Assembly (NCBI GenBank): GCA_964401995.1
Contig: CAYOAP010000002.1
Span: forward strand, 175,128 to 239,127
Length of the DNA stretch: 64,000 nt
From: DATCBF01 sp964401995
GTDB lineage: Bacteria > Actinomycetota > Thermoleophilia > Solirubrobacterales > 70-9
Reading direction: 5' to 3'
Notes under the pieces: generated by a model
Told to the model about the DNA's origin: nothing
The model's database searches: none
Seen by the model: only the letters and a program-made list of their open reading frames with translations
Position numbers and translations under genes: made by a program
In this document: piece after piece, positions 22,977 through 31,427 of the stretch
Layout: each line of letters begins with the position of its first letter
Numbering within the stretch: the stretch's first letter is position 1

Positions 22977-24143
22977 ATGAGCCTGACCAGTGTTCTCGCC
23001 GCCGAGCCGACGAAGGAACAGCTCGCCGAATATCAGAACGCCTGCGCGCTTGTGAACCAGTACGCGTACGCGATCACCAACACCGACATGCCTGTCTTGA
23101 GCAATCCGCCGAAAAACTACGGAGAATTCGGCCAGCTGTTCGCCCCCGCCAAGGCGCATTGCCTGGAGTGGACGAACGGGGTGTTCCCGGCGATGCTCTC
23201 CTTCCCGCAGACCATCGTCGATCAGACCGCCGACCTGTTCAGCCTCGAGGAGGCGATCGCCGGGCCGTACCTGGAAGCACTGATTGCGGATCCGAGCAAT
23301 GCCCAGGCCAAGGCGGGGCTGGGGCGTGCGTTGCAGACGATGCAGACCCTGGCTCAGCAGCAGGTGAAGACAAGCGAAGGGCTGCTCTCCTCGATGAGCA
23401 CATTTTCGACCGACATCGCGGCTGATGCCACGTCGCTGACGACGATCGCCGCGGATGCCCTCACCGCCGTGGGCGAAGACGAAACCAAAATCAAAGAAAT
23501 GACCAAGGCAATCGAAAGCCTGAAACACGAAATCGACATGTTCAACAAGCTGCTGACAGCCTCGGAGATCGGGATAGGCCTCTTTCTCTTCACCGGCCTG
23601 ATCGGGGTTGCCTGCTGCTTGGTCCCCGGTGGCCAGGGGATCGGCGCGGGCATCATCGTCATCAGCGTCCTCGGCGAGGCCGCCTCGATCACGGGCACGG
23701 TTCTTCTCAACAGAGAAATCAAGGCAAAGGAAGAATTGATCGAAGTCGAGCGGGAAGACATCTCCAAAACGAGCCAGGACGTGATCCTCCTGCAGGCGCT
23801 GAATCTGCAGTTCAAGTGGCTCGAACAGGCGAACTCTTCGGCGCAAGGGGCGATGGAGTTGGTCGTCAAGATGTGGAAAGAACTGGATGAAGAGTTGACG
23901 ACTATGCAGACTGACTTGACAGTCGCCGACACTGCGGCCACGGCGCAGCAGTACGAGGAAGCGAAAGCGGACCTGACCGAGGCCGAAGGCGAGTGGAGCC
24001 AGGTCGTCGAGTTCGCAACCGCGTTGGCGGGGATCGATTACAAATGGCAGGACAAAGAAGGCAACTGGCATTCGTTCAAGAGCGAATCGAGTCCCCCGCT
24101 CGACGGCTCGACGGTTGCGATGGCCGGTCAGCCGGCGCCGTAG
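22977..24143 (+). CDS. Helical protein with central hydrophobic hairpin, ClyA/Hbl-like pore-forming candidate
   Basis: 388 aa. Long amphipathic helices occupy residues 10-190, then a strongly hydrophobic hairpin (IGIGLFLFTGLIGVACCL, a PGGQG turn, IGAGIIVISVLGEAASITG). A second long coiled-coil arm follows (REIKAKEELIEVEREDISKT and on to about residue 345). Two helical arms around a hydrophobic head is the hallmark of alpha-pore-forming toxins such as HblB, NheA and ClyA. No signal peptide is visible, as in ClyA. Function is inferred from architecture. It starts 10 nt after its partner with a GAAGGAGC ribosome site. An alternative is a phage or secretion-related coiled-coil membrane protein. 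Confidence 0.6.
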   Translation: MSLTSVLAAEPTKEQLAEYQNACALVNQYAYAITNTDMPVLSNPPKNYGEFGQLFAPAKAHCLEWTNGVFPAMLSFPQTIVDQTADLFSLEEAIAGPYLEALIADPSNAQAKAGLGRALQTMQTLAQQQVKTSEGLLSSMSTFSTDIAADATSLTTIAADALTAVGEDETKIKEMTKAIESLKHEIDMFNKLLTASEIGIGLFLFTGLIGVACCLVPGGQGIGAGIIVISVLGEAASITGTVLLNREIKAKEELIEVEREDISKTSQDVILLQALNLQFKWLEQANSSAQGAMELVVKMWKELDEELTTMQTDLTVADTAATAQQYEEAKADLTEAEGEWSQVVEFATALAGIDYKWQDKEGNWHSFKSESSPPLDGSTVAMAGQPAP

Positions 24144-24183
24144 CCGCCCTGCCGGTGGGCGCGGCGTTTCCGCCATGCCCTGC

Positions 24184-24957
24184 TCAGGTGATCGCCAGCA
24201 GGGCGTAGCGCAGCCCGAGCGCGAGGGCCAGCAGCCCAAGGCCGCGCCTGAGCCGCTCCTCCGGCAGCCGCGCCTGCAGGCGGGCGCCGAGGTAGGCGCC
24301 AGCCAGCCCGCCGAGTCCCATGCCGATCCCCAGCGCCCAATCGGGGGCGATGTCGCCGCCGCTGCCGATGCTGAGCAGCGCGTAGGCCATGACCCCAGCC
24401 AGGGAGGTGAGGAAGGTCGCGGCGAGGGCGGCGGGCGCGACCTCGAAGACCGAGAAGCCGAAGCCGACCAGGATCGGCCCGAGGATCGAGCCGCCGCCGA
24501 TCCCGTAGATGCCGCCGACCGTGCCGACCGCCAGGGCGAGGACGAGGATCTGGCGGCGGCGACGCCGATCGGGCAACCCGGCGGGCGCCGGTGGGCTCGC
24601 AAAGGCGAGCCAGGCCCCGAGCGGGACCAGGACCGCGGCGACGACCAGCAGGAAGGCGTTGCCCCGATCCAAAAGCTCGACCCGGATCACCGCCCCGGCG
24701 ACGACGCCCGGCAGGGTGCCGAGGATCAGCAGCCGGGTCAGCGGCCCGACCAGGCGCCCCTCGCGGTGGAAGCGAAGCAGCGCCCCGGGGATCGCGATCA
24801 GGTTGTAGAGGAGGTTGGTCGGCGTGACCGCCGGGCTTGGGGTGTGCAGGAGGCTGATCTGGACCGGGACGAGGAAGACCGCGCCGGAGACGCCGACGGG
24901 CGTGGTGAAGACGGCGATGCAGAAGGCGATTGCGGCCCCGAGGGCGATGTCGGTCAG
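24184..24957 (-). CDS. TauE/SafE family permease with apparent CTG start
   Basis: About 257 aa. The frame is continuous from LTDIALGAAIAFCIAVFTTP through PSPAVTPTNLLYNLIAIPGALLRF, GGIYGIGGGSILGPILVGFG and LGARLQARLPEERLRRGLG. These are the two pseudo-symmetric halves of TauE/SafE sulfite or sulfonate exporters, with eight or so membrane segments. The first ATG/GTG/TTG codon in this frame is the GTG at 24690, which would drop the first 89 residues. The only plausible full-length start is a CTG at 24957. The stop of a 39-codon ORF lies 10 nt upstream, so re-initiation is possible. The transported compound is unknown. Confidence 0.75.
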   Translation of the reverse strand: MTDIALGAAIAFCIAVFTTPVGVSGAVFLVPVQISLLHTPSPAVTPTNLLYNLIAIPGALLRFHREGRLVGPLTRLLILGTLPGVVAGAVIRVELLDRGNAFLLVVAAVLVPLGAWLAFASPPAPAGLPDRRRRRQILVLALAVGTVGGIYGIGGGSILGPILVGFGFSVFEVAPAALAATFLTSLAGVMAYALLSIGSGGDIAPDWALGIGMGLGGLAGAYLGARLQARLPEERLRRGLGLLALALGLRYALLAIT

Positions 24958-24967
24958 CGCGTGCCCG

Positions 24968-25087
24968 TCAGTCGAACATCTCGTTGACGTCGCCGGCGGC
25001 GACGCGGCAGGGGTCGAGGACGACCGTCTTCGGCTCCAGCACGTCGAAGGTGCGCCAGATTAGGTCCCATTCGCTGGCCATCCCCAT
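24968..25087 (-). CDS. Small ORF (39 aa) directly upstream of the TauE-like gene
   Basis: It reads MGMASEWDLIWRTFDVLEPK, then TVVLDPCRVAAGDVNEMFD, and stops 10 nt before the CTG start of the permease. Third codon positions are GC-rich, as in real genes of this window. It could be a small protein with one conserved-looking Cys, or a leader whose translation allows re-initiation at the unusual CTG. No family is recognised. The start may be either of two ATGs (25087 or 25081). Confidence 0.45.
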   Translation of the reverse strand: MGMASEWDLIWRTFDVLEPKTVVLDPCRVAAGDVNEMFD

Positions 25088-25169
25088 TCTCTATCAAATC
25101 AGTCAACAACGATGCGGACGCGATGCGACACAGGCACGCCTGCGGTCACTCCGCGTTCGCCCGGTGACG

Positions 25170-26330
25170 CTAGGCCTGGACGACGGGAAGCGGCGTGCCG
25201 CTGACCGGCGGCAGTTCTGCGCTCGGCGGCGCCGACTGGAAGACCGGCAGCTCCTGCGGAGTCATCGCGATGATGCCGCGGGCCGCCTGGCGGATCGCCT
25301 GGGAGGCGGGGGCGTCGGGCTCGGCGGTGACCAGCGGCGTGCCGCTATCGGCGTGCTCGCGCAGCGCCTCGGAGAGCGGCACCTTGCCGAGCAGAGGGAT
25401 GTCGAGCTCGTCGGCGAGCAGCTGGCCGCCGCCCTCGCCGAAGATCGTGAAGCGCTCGCCGTCGGGGGTGGTGAAGCCCGACATGTTCTCGATCACGCCG
25501 AGCAGCTCGAGGTCGAATTTGGTCGCCATCTCGGCCCCGCGCCGGGCCACCGACTGAGCCGCCGGCTGCGGCGTCGTCACGACCAGGAACTTGGCCTGGG
25601 GAAGAAGCTGGGCCAGCGTCATCGAGACGTCGCCGGTGCCGGGAGGCAGGTCGAGCAGCAGGTACTCGAGCTCGCCCCAGGCGACGTCCTCGAGGAACTG
25701 CTGGATCGCCTTGTGCAGCATCGGGCCGCGCCAGACCACGGCGGCGTTCTCCTCGACGAAGAATCCAATCGACATCACTTTGACCCCGCCCGCCGCCTCC
25801 AGCGGCAGGATCTTGCGCTCGCCGTCGACCTCGGGTTTGCTGTTGACGCCGAGCATGCGGGGGATCGAGTAGCCGTAGACGTCGCAGTCGAGCGCGCCGG
25901 CGCTGTGGCCTTCGGCGGCCAGCGCCGCGGCCAGGTTGGCGGTCATCGTCGACTTGCCGACGCCGCCCTTGCCGGATGAGACGCAGATCACGTTTTTGAC
26001 CTGGGCGAGCGCGCCCTGTGGCAGCTTGCCGCGGCCGAGCGTCTGCTGCAGCGTCCCTTTCTCCTCGTCGGAGAGGACGTCGAAGCCGACGTTGACCGCG
26101 GTCACCCCGTCCAGCTCGGAGACGGTTTTGGCGACGGCCTGTTCGAAGTGCGAGCGGATCGGGCAGCCGGCAGTCGTCAGCGAGACGACGACGTCGACCT
26201 GGCCGCTGTCGTGGACCGCGATCGAGCGCACCATGCCGAGCTCGACGATCGAGCGGCGCAGCTCCGGGTCGATGACGACGCGCAGCTTCTCGGTGATCTG
26301 ATCCTGGGTCGGAAGGGCCATCGCGGCCAT
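25170..26330 (-). CDS. Mrp/NBP35-family iron-sulfur carrier ATPase
   Basis: 386 aa. An N-terminal MIP18/DUF59 domain (residues 8-90: ITEKLRVVIDPELRRSIVELGMV, TTAGCPIRSHFEQAV) is fused to a P-loop ATPase with SSGKGGVGKSTMTANLAAAL (deviant Walker A), DCDVYGYSIPRML, and DLPPGTGDVSMTLAQLLP. This is the ApbC/Mrp form that binds and transfers Fe-S clusters in the cytosol. The start may be the ATG at 26321, which gives MALPTQDQ. It is divergent from the secreted Ig-like protein and 82 nt upstream of the small ORF. Confidence 0.95.
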   Translation of the reverse strand: MAAMALPTQDQITEKLRVVIDPELRRSIVELGMVRSIAVHDSGQVDVVVSLTTAGCPIRSHFEQAVAKTVSELDGVTAVNVGFDVLSDEEKGTLQQTLGRGKLPQGALAQVKNVICVSSGKGGVGKSTMTANLAAALAAEGHSAGALDCDVYGYSIPRMLGVNSKPEVDGERKILPLEAAGGVKVMSIGFFVEENAAVVWRGPMLHKAIQQFLEDVAWGELEYLLLDLPPGTGDVSMTLAQLLPQAKFLVVTTPQPAAQSVARRGAEMATKFDLELLGVIENMSGFTTPDGERFTIFGEGGGQLLADELDIPLLGKVPLSEALREHADSGTPLVTAEPDAPASQAIRQAARGIIAMTPQELPVFQSAPPSAELPPVSGTPLPVVQA

Positions 26331-26441
26331 TCTGGCAAAGGCGTGTCCCCGGCCGCCGCCGGGTCGATTCGCGGCGGAGGGGGGAGAGTTTTCGCCGCTG
26401 CGCCCTTAGTGCTCTACATGCGAGCGAGCGAAAGGGAGCGG

Positions 26442-28691
26442 ATGACTGGGACGCGCGGTGGATTCGGGCGGATCGTGGCGATGGGAGTGGGCTTGGCGCT
26501 GGCGCTGTTGCTGCTGGCGGCGAAGGAGGCGAGTGCCGGCAAGTACGCGGTCGCCCAGTGCGGCTGGTACGTCGGCGCCGACGCCAGCTGGGCCGACACG
26601 ACTGGCGGGGCCAAGTTCAGGCCCGACGCCTACTGCGTCCCGGCGGGAGGCGGCGACCCCTTCGACGGCTCCCACCTGAAGAGCTTCACCCGCGACGGCG
26701 CGGCGACCGTCTCCGGCACCCGCTTCGGCCGCTGGCGCTGGAGCGCGCCGCCGGGGACCGGCATCACCCAGGTGAGGGGGACCTGGTGGCACACGCTCCA
26801 CGACGGCTTCGAGCAGCGGCTCGGAGTCGACCCCGGCAACGGCGGCTTCGAAATCTTTGGCGACGCTGGCGCGACCGATGTCGCCCCGCGCGATTTCGTC
26901 GCCGGCTTCGCGGCCCCGAAGGCGGCCTTCGAAGACCGCCTGCTCTGCGCCAAAGCCGAAAGCAAGTCGTGCAGCCTCGACCCGGGGTCGTGGTCGGCGC
27001 TGCGGGCGCTGACGATCACGGTCGAGGACGACAGCGCGCCGGCGGCGGCAATCGGCGGCGAACTCGCGGCTGGCGGCTGGCGGCGCGGGACGCAGTCGCT
27101 CGCCTTCTGGGGGTCCGACCTCGGCTCTGGCGTCCGCTTCAGCGAAACCGGCCTCGACGGCGCCCGCGTCGGCTTGACCGAACATGCCTGTGCGATGGCC
27201 TCGATCGGGGGCGAATGGCGGGCGACGCAGATGCTCCCCTGCCTGACCACGGTCTCCGGGGCGCAGGCGATCGCCACCACCGGCTTCAGCGACGGGCCCC
27301 ACGTCCTCACCCACTGCGCCATCGACTTCGCCGGCAACGCCGGCTGCGCGGCGGCGAGGACGGTGCTGATCGACAACAACCCACCGGCCCACCCCCGCAA
27401 CCTCGCCCTCGCCGGCGGCGAGGGCTGGCGTCGGGCCAACGACTTCGACCTCGGCTGGGCCAACCCCGACCAGGGCGCCGCCAGCCCGATCGCCGGCGCC
27501 TCTTGGCGGATCGTCGGCCCGGCCGGCTTCGACACCGGCGTCAGGTTCGCGCCGGGCCGGGACCTGGGAGCGCTCAACGACCTCGGGTTGCCAGGCCCCG
27601 GCGCCTACACGCTGCAGATCTGGCTGCGTGACGAAGCCGGCAATGAAGCGCCGCTCTCGGCGCTCTCGATGCCGCTGTGGCTGGACAACGTCGCCCCCGG
27701 TGTCGCCTTCGCGGTCGACTCCAGCCCCGGCATTCCCGAGACGATCCGGGCCGACGTCAGCGATACCCACTCGGGGCCGGCGGCGGGCACGATCTACTAC
27801 CGCAGCGTTGGCACTCAACAGTGGACTGAGTTGGCGACCAAGCTGCAGCCGGGCAGCTCGCCGGACACGGCGGCGTTGGTTGCCCATCTGCCCGACCTCG
27901 CCCCCGGCTCCTATCTGTTCCGCGCCGATGCGGCTGACGCCGCTGGCAACACCGCCTCGACCAGCCGCCGCGCCGATGGCACCGAGATGGCGATCCGCAA
28001 GACGCCGCCTCCTCCTGTGGTCAAGGCGCCAACGCCGGCAAAGGCGAAGACGAGGATCTTCGCCCGCCTGCGCTGGGGCGGCAGCTTCGGCTCAGAGCTG
28101 ACCGTTCCCTTCGGCGTCGATGCGGTCCTCAGCGGGCGCCTGGTTCGAGCCGACGGCGCCGGGCTGCCCGGCTGCCAGCTGCGCGTCGTCTCGCGGCCGT
28201 CTCATGGAGCGCTCGTCCCTACCCGCGTCGACACCGTCAACAGCGGCCCGCGCGGCGGCTTCAGCCTTGACCTCGGCCCCGGGCCGTCGCGCCGCGTCAC
28301 CGTCAGCTACCGGGGCGATGCGGCGCTGGAGGAATCACGGCGGCCATCGTTGGCCCTGCGGGTCCGCGGCGGCATCAGCCTCCGCGTCTCGCCGCTCAAG
28401 CTCAAGGTCGGGCAGGCAGTGCGCCTCGGGGGCAGGGTCCGCACCCTCGGCGCCCCAGTGCCGCGGCGCGGCAAGCTGGTCGCGATCCAGTACTACGAGC
28501 GGGCGACGCGGCGCTGGCGCCCGATCCTCGTCACCCGCAGCGATCACGGCGGCCGCTTCCACGCCCACTACCGTTTTCGCTACGTCACCGGCACTGCCTC
28601 GATCCGGCTTCGCGCCACCGCTCTATCCGAGGATGGCTGGCCCTACGCGTCGGGCGCCTCGCGGGCGGTGACGGTACGGGTCACGGGCTGA
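26442..28691 (+). CDS. Large secreted protein with Ig-like beta domains
   Basis: 749 aa. A signal peptide (MGVGLALALLLLAAKEASAG) precedes a domain with conserved Trp and Cys (QCGWYVGADASWADTTGG). Two to three Ig-like or fibronectin-like modules follow (DDSAPAAAIGGELAAGGWRR, FAGNAGCAAARTVLIDNNPP). The C-terminal half holds carboxypeptidase-regulatory or Big-like sheets (VLSGRLVRADGAGLPGCQL, VRLGGRVRTLGAPVPRRGK). No catalytic motif is visible. The chosen ATG has AAAGGGAG upstream; an ATG at 26418 and longer in-frame extensions overlap the Mrp gene on the other strand. Likely a surface or extracellular structural protein. Confidence 0.8.
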   Translation: MTGTRGGFGRIVAMGVGLALALLLLAAKEASAGKYAVAQCGWYVGADASWADTTGGAKFRPDAYCVPAGGGDPFDGSHLKSFTRDGAATVSGTRFGRWRWSAPPGTGITQVRGTWWHTLHDGFEQRLGVDPGNGGFEIFGDAGATDVAPRDFVAGFAAPKAAFEDRLLCAKAESKSCSLDPGSWSALRALTITVEDDSAPAAAIGGELAAGGWRRGTQSLAFWGSDLGSGVRFSETGLDGARVGLTEHACAMASIGGEWRATQMLPCLTTVSGAQAIATTGFSDGPHVLTHCAIDFAGNAGCAAARTVLIDNNPPAHPRNLALAGGEGWRRANDFDLGWANPDQGAASPIAGASWRIVGPAGFDTGVRFAPGRDLGALNDLGLPGPGAYTLQIWLRDEAGNEAPLSALSMPLWLDNVAPGVAFAVDSSPGIPETIRADVSDTHSGPAAGTIYYRSVGTQQWTELATKLQPGSSPDTAALVAHLPDLAPGSYLFRADAADAAGNTASTSRRADGTEMAIRKTPPPPVVKAPTPAKAKTRIFARLRWGGSFGSELTVPFGVDAVLSGRLVRADGAGLPGCQLRVVSRPSHGALVPTRVDTVNSGPRGGFSLDLGPGPSRRVTVSYRGDAALEESRRPSLALRVRGGISLRVSPLKLKVGQAVRLGGRVRTLGAPVPRRGKLVAIQYYERATRRWRPILVTRSDHGGRFHAHYRFRYVTGTASIRLRATALSEDGWPYASGASRAVTVRVTG

Positions 28692-28727
28692 GTGTCACTG
28701 AATACGCGCCGGTAACCAGCGCGCCCT

Positions 28728-28756
28728 GACCGCGCCGGCGGCTCGCCGGCGCGGTC
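28728..28756. terminator. Bidirectional hairpin between convergent genes
   Basis: A perfect 13-bp stem (GACCGCGCCGGCG with its complement) closes on a 3-nt loop and is followed by a T-rich run (TCGTTTGCGTCTTTCT). It lies between the secreted Ig-like gene (plus) and the small secreted protein (minus) and could serve both. Confidence 0.85.
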
Positions 28757-28781
28757 TCGTTTGCGTCTTTCTGGCTTCGGT

Positions 28782-29465
28782 CTATTTGCTGCCGGTGGCG
28801 CCGGTTGTGCCAGTCGTTGTGGTGGTGGTTTCAGGCGCCTGCGGATAGGCCTGCACGGCCAGGTTCCAGTTGTTCAGCGTGAACGTCACTTTCGCGGCGC
28901 CGGCGTACTGGACCGAGACCGTGTGGCCGCCTTTGGCGAGCACCGTCGTCAGGGTGATCGAGTGGACCAGGGCGACCGGTTTCGGCGAGGCGAGAGTTGC
29001 CGGGGCGAAGTTGATTTTGCCCGTCGTCTGGCCGTCGACCAGGATCTGGACCGGGCAGGCGAGGTCAGCCGTGGCCGCCGAGGCGGTGCAGGTTGCCGTG
29101 CCCGAGAAAGTGATCACCGCGGGAGCGGTGCCCTTGGTCGAGAACGAGGTGAAGGCGGTCGGGATGTAGCCCGCCGTCGTCGCCGTGGTCGGTCCGAAGA
29201 CCGCGGTGCCCGCGGCGATGCCGACGACCGGCTGCAGCGGGGCATCGATTTTCTTCACGAAGGTATTCGACGCGACCTTTTTCCTCAGGTAGAGCGTCGA
29301 CGCTTTCTTGTTCGTGACATAGGTGTGCGCCGCCCTCTGGCTGGTGAGGAAGGAGCCGGCCAACGACGGCGTCACGGCCACCGCGGCGGCGATCACCGCC
29401 GCTAGCGCGATAACCGTCGCCGCGCGGGGTGTGGACAGTCTTCTCTTGAGCAATGGAACCTCCAT
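28782..29465 (-). CDS. Membrane-anchored exported protein of unknown function
   Basis: 227 aa. The N-terminus has a signal/anchor (ATVIALAAVIAAAVAVTPSLAGSF) after a basic start. The coil-like segment LTSQRAAHTYVTNKKASTLYLRKKV, followed by a beta domain with paired Cys (GTATCTASAATADLACPVQ), recurs in actinobacterial exported proteins. The C-terminus is a Thr/Gly-rich tail. No enzyme motif is visible. It is divergent from pstS, with a 126-nt AT-richer gap between them that must hold both promoters; I see no clear PHO box there. Confidence 0.7.
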   Translation of the reverse strand: MEVPLLKRRLSTPRAATVIALAAVIAAAVAVTPSLAGSFLTSQRAAHTYVTNKKASTLYLRKKVASNTFVKKIDAPLQPVVGIAAGTAVFGPTTATTAGYIPTAFTSFSTKGTAPAVITFSGTATCTASAATADLACPVQILVDGQTTGKINFAPATLASPKPVALVHSITLTTVLAKGGHTVSVQYAGAAKVTFTLNNWNLAVQAYPQAPETTTTTTGTTGATGSK

Positions 29466-29591
29466 GTTGGGGCCGCCGGGCAGCCTTTCTTTACTAAGGA
29501 GGTCAATAAGCTACAGAAGCTGATAGCCTGATGTCGAGTTAGAAGCTCAACAAAGTCGTCTACCCTTAACCCGGCAAGGAAAGGAACCTCG

Positions 29592-30431
29592 ATGAAGATC
29601 AAGACCCTCGCCATAACGGCGCTGGCCCTCCTCGGGCTTACTCTGCCGGCTACCGCCGGCGCGAAGACCACCCTGATCGGGTCCGGATCGGTTGCCGCGC
29701 AGCCAGTGCTGCAGGCGCTGTTTGCCCAGTACGAAAAGCTGACCAAAGGCAAGGTCGAATTCGTCTACACCGCCAACGGCGGCAACGCCGGCGTCAAAGA
29801 CGTCCAGAACGGCACCAGCCAGTTCGCTGGGCAGGCCCGGACGCCGCTCCCCAGCGATGCCGGCACCACCTACATCAAGATGTTCATGGACGGCCTCTGC
29901 CTCGATGTCAACCCGAAGAACAAGCTGACCGACATCAGCATCCAGCAGGCCCACGACATCTACCGCGGGCTGCTGACCAACTGGACCCAGGTGCCGGGCT
30001 CGGGCCTGGAAAGCACCATTGATCCGGTCGGCCGCGACACCAACGGAGGCACATACAACTTCTTCCTCCAGGCCGTCCTCAACAATGAACCGCCGTCGTC
30101 CAACGTCAACGCTCTGACCGCCGACGGCCTCGTCGTCAACGCCGTCAAACAGGATCCGAACGCGATCGGCTACGACGGCCTCGCCTGGCAGGGCAAGGGC
30201 CAGAAGGCACTGAAGGTCAACGGCATTCCGTGCCAGGCCAACAAGATCAGCGTCGAACCGCTCAAGTACCCGCTCTCGCGCTTCCTGTTCCTGGTCCTGC
30301 CGACCGGCGTCAACAACCCGGTGCTGACCAAGTTCATCGACTGGGCCCGCCGCGATGCGGTGGCCGGTGAAATCATCGCCAAGGCCGGTGGTGTTCCGGC
30401 CTTCAACAAGAAGCCGAAGAAGAAGCACTAG
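29592..30431 (+). CDS. pstS: Phosphate ABC transporter substrate-binding protein PstS
   Basis: 279 aa. A signal peptide (LAITALALLGLTLPATAGA) leads to TTLIGSGSVAAQPVLQALFAQY, the phosphate-contacting loop of PstS. Later segments are NGGNAGVKDVQNGTSQFAGQ and VGRDTNGGTYNFF, a second binding loop. It captures phosphate outside the membrane and passes it to PstCA. There is no lipobox Cys, so it may be soluble or held another way. The Shine-Dalgarno AAAGGAA precedes the ATG. It is the first gene of a seemingly continuous eight-gene unit; pstC begins right after its stop. Confidence 0.93.
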   Translation: MKIKTLAITALALLGLTLPATAGAKTTLIGSGSVAAQPVLQALFAQYEKLTKGKVEFVYTANGGNAGVKDVQNGTSQFAGQARTPLPSDAGTTYIKMFMDGLCLDVNPKNKLTDISIQQAHDIYRGLLTNWTQVPGSGLESTIDPVGRDTNGGTYNFFLQAVLNNEPPSSNVNALTADGLVVNAVKQDPNAIGYDGLAWQGKGQKALKVNGIPCQANKISVEPLKYPLSRFLFLVLPTGVNNPVLTKFIDWARRDAVAGEIIAKAGGVPAFNKKPKKKH

Positions 30432-31427
30432 GTGGAAGAGGAGTACCAGCAGGAGTACGGCCCGAAGTGGTCTGACCAGCGCGTCGAGCGGATGCTCGGC
30501 GCGCTGGTCTGTGCTGTGGTCGGGCTGTTGCTGGCGATGATCGTCGTCGTCTTCATCCACGCCTGGCCGTCCTTCGCCCACAACGGGCTGAGCTGGTTCG
30601 GGCCCGGCGGCGACGTCGATGACCAGCTCAACGCGATCTTCCTCTCCGGCCAGTCCGGGGCCGAATACATCTACACCTTCCACGCCTGGCCGCTGATCTG
30701 GAGCACGTTGCTGATCACCGGCGGCGCGGTCTCGATCGCCCTCTTCTCGGCCCTTTTCGTCGCCGTCTTTATCGTCGAGTTCGCGCCCGAGTGGATGAGC
30801 AACATCCTGCAGCCGGTGGTCCGCTTCCTGGCCAGCGTCCCCTCGGTCATCTACGGCCTGCTCGGGGTCCTGGTCCTGGTCCCGTTCATCGGCAACCATC
30901 TGGTCACCGAGCCGCAGAAGGCCTCGGTCGCCGGCGTCATCTCGCTCACCGGCTACAGCCTCCTGGCCGCGGTCACCGTGTTGACGGTGATGATCGCGCC
31001 GCTGATGGTCTCGATCTTCTCCGACGGCTTGCGGGCGGTCAAACCGGGCTGGCTCGAGGGCTCGCTGGCGCTCGGCGTCAACCGCTGGCGCACGACCTGG
31101 AAAATTGCCGTCCGCACCGCCCGCCCGGCGATCGTCGCCGGCACCGTGCTGGCGGTGGCGCGGGCGATCGGCGAGGCGGTGATGCTGGCGATGATCTCCG
31201 GCTCGGTCGGCTTCGCCCCCAACCCCGCCGACGGCGCGATCTTCATCTACGAGCCCTCGCGGCCGCTGGCGCCGACGATAGTCAAGAACATCGACCAGCT
31301 CAGCTCGCCGCCGGCCAACGCGACCCTGTTCGCGATCGCCGCGGTTCTGCTCTTCTCCGCCGCTTTCCTCTCGCTGACCGGCTGGGCCGCCCGTCGCTCG
31401 ATGCGCAAATACGGGGCGACAGCCTGA
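30432..31427 (+). CDS. pstC: Phosphate ABC transporter permease PstC
   Basis: 331 aa with six membrane segments. The ABC-permease loop is in PSVIYGLLGVLVLVPFIG and the EAA-type loop in LEGSLALGVNRWRTTWKIAV, followed by ARAIGEAVMLAMISG. These match PstC. A cytoplasmic N-terminus of about 20 residues precedes the first helix. The GTG start directly abuts the pstS stop, and the stop overlaps pstA by one base (TGATG). It forms the membrane channel with PstA. Confidence 0.93.
   Translation: MEEEYQQEYGPKWSDQRVERMLGALVCAVVGLLLAMIVVVFIHAWPSFAHNGLSWFGPGGDVDDQLNAIFLSGQSGAEYIYTFHAWPLIWSTLLITGGAVSIALFSALFVAVFIVEFAPEWMSNILQPVVRFLASVPSVIYGLLGVLVLVPFIGNHLVTEPQKASVAGVISLTGYSLLAAVTVLTVMIAPLMVSIFSDGLRAVKPGWLEGSLALGVNRWRTTWKIAVRTARPAIVAGTVLAVARAIGEAVMLAMISGSVGFAPNPADGAIFIYEPSRPLAPTIVKNIDQLSSPPANATLFAIAAVLLFSAAFLSLTGWAARRSMRKYGATA

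Noticed and set aside
29466..29591. PHO box upstream of pstS
   Set aside because: I looked for direct repeats of the GTTCACC type and found none convincing.
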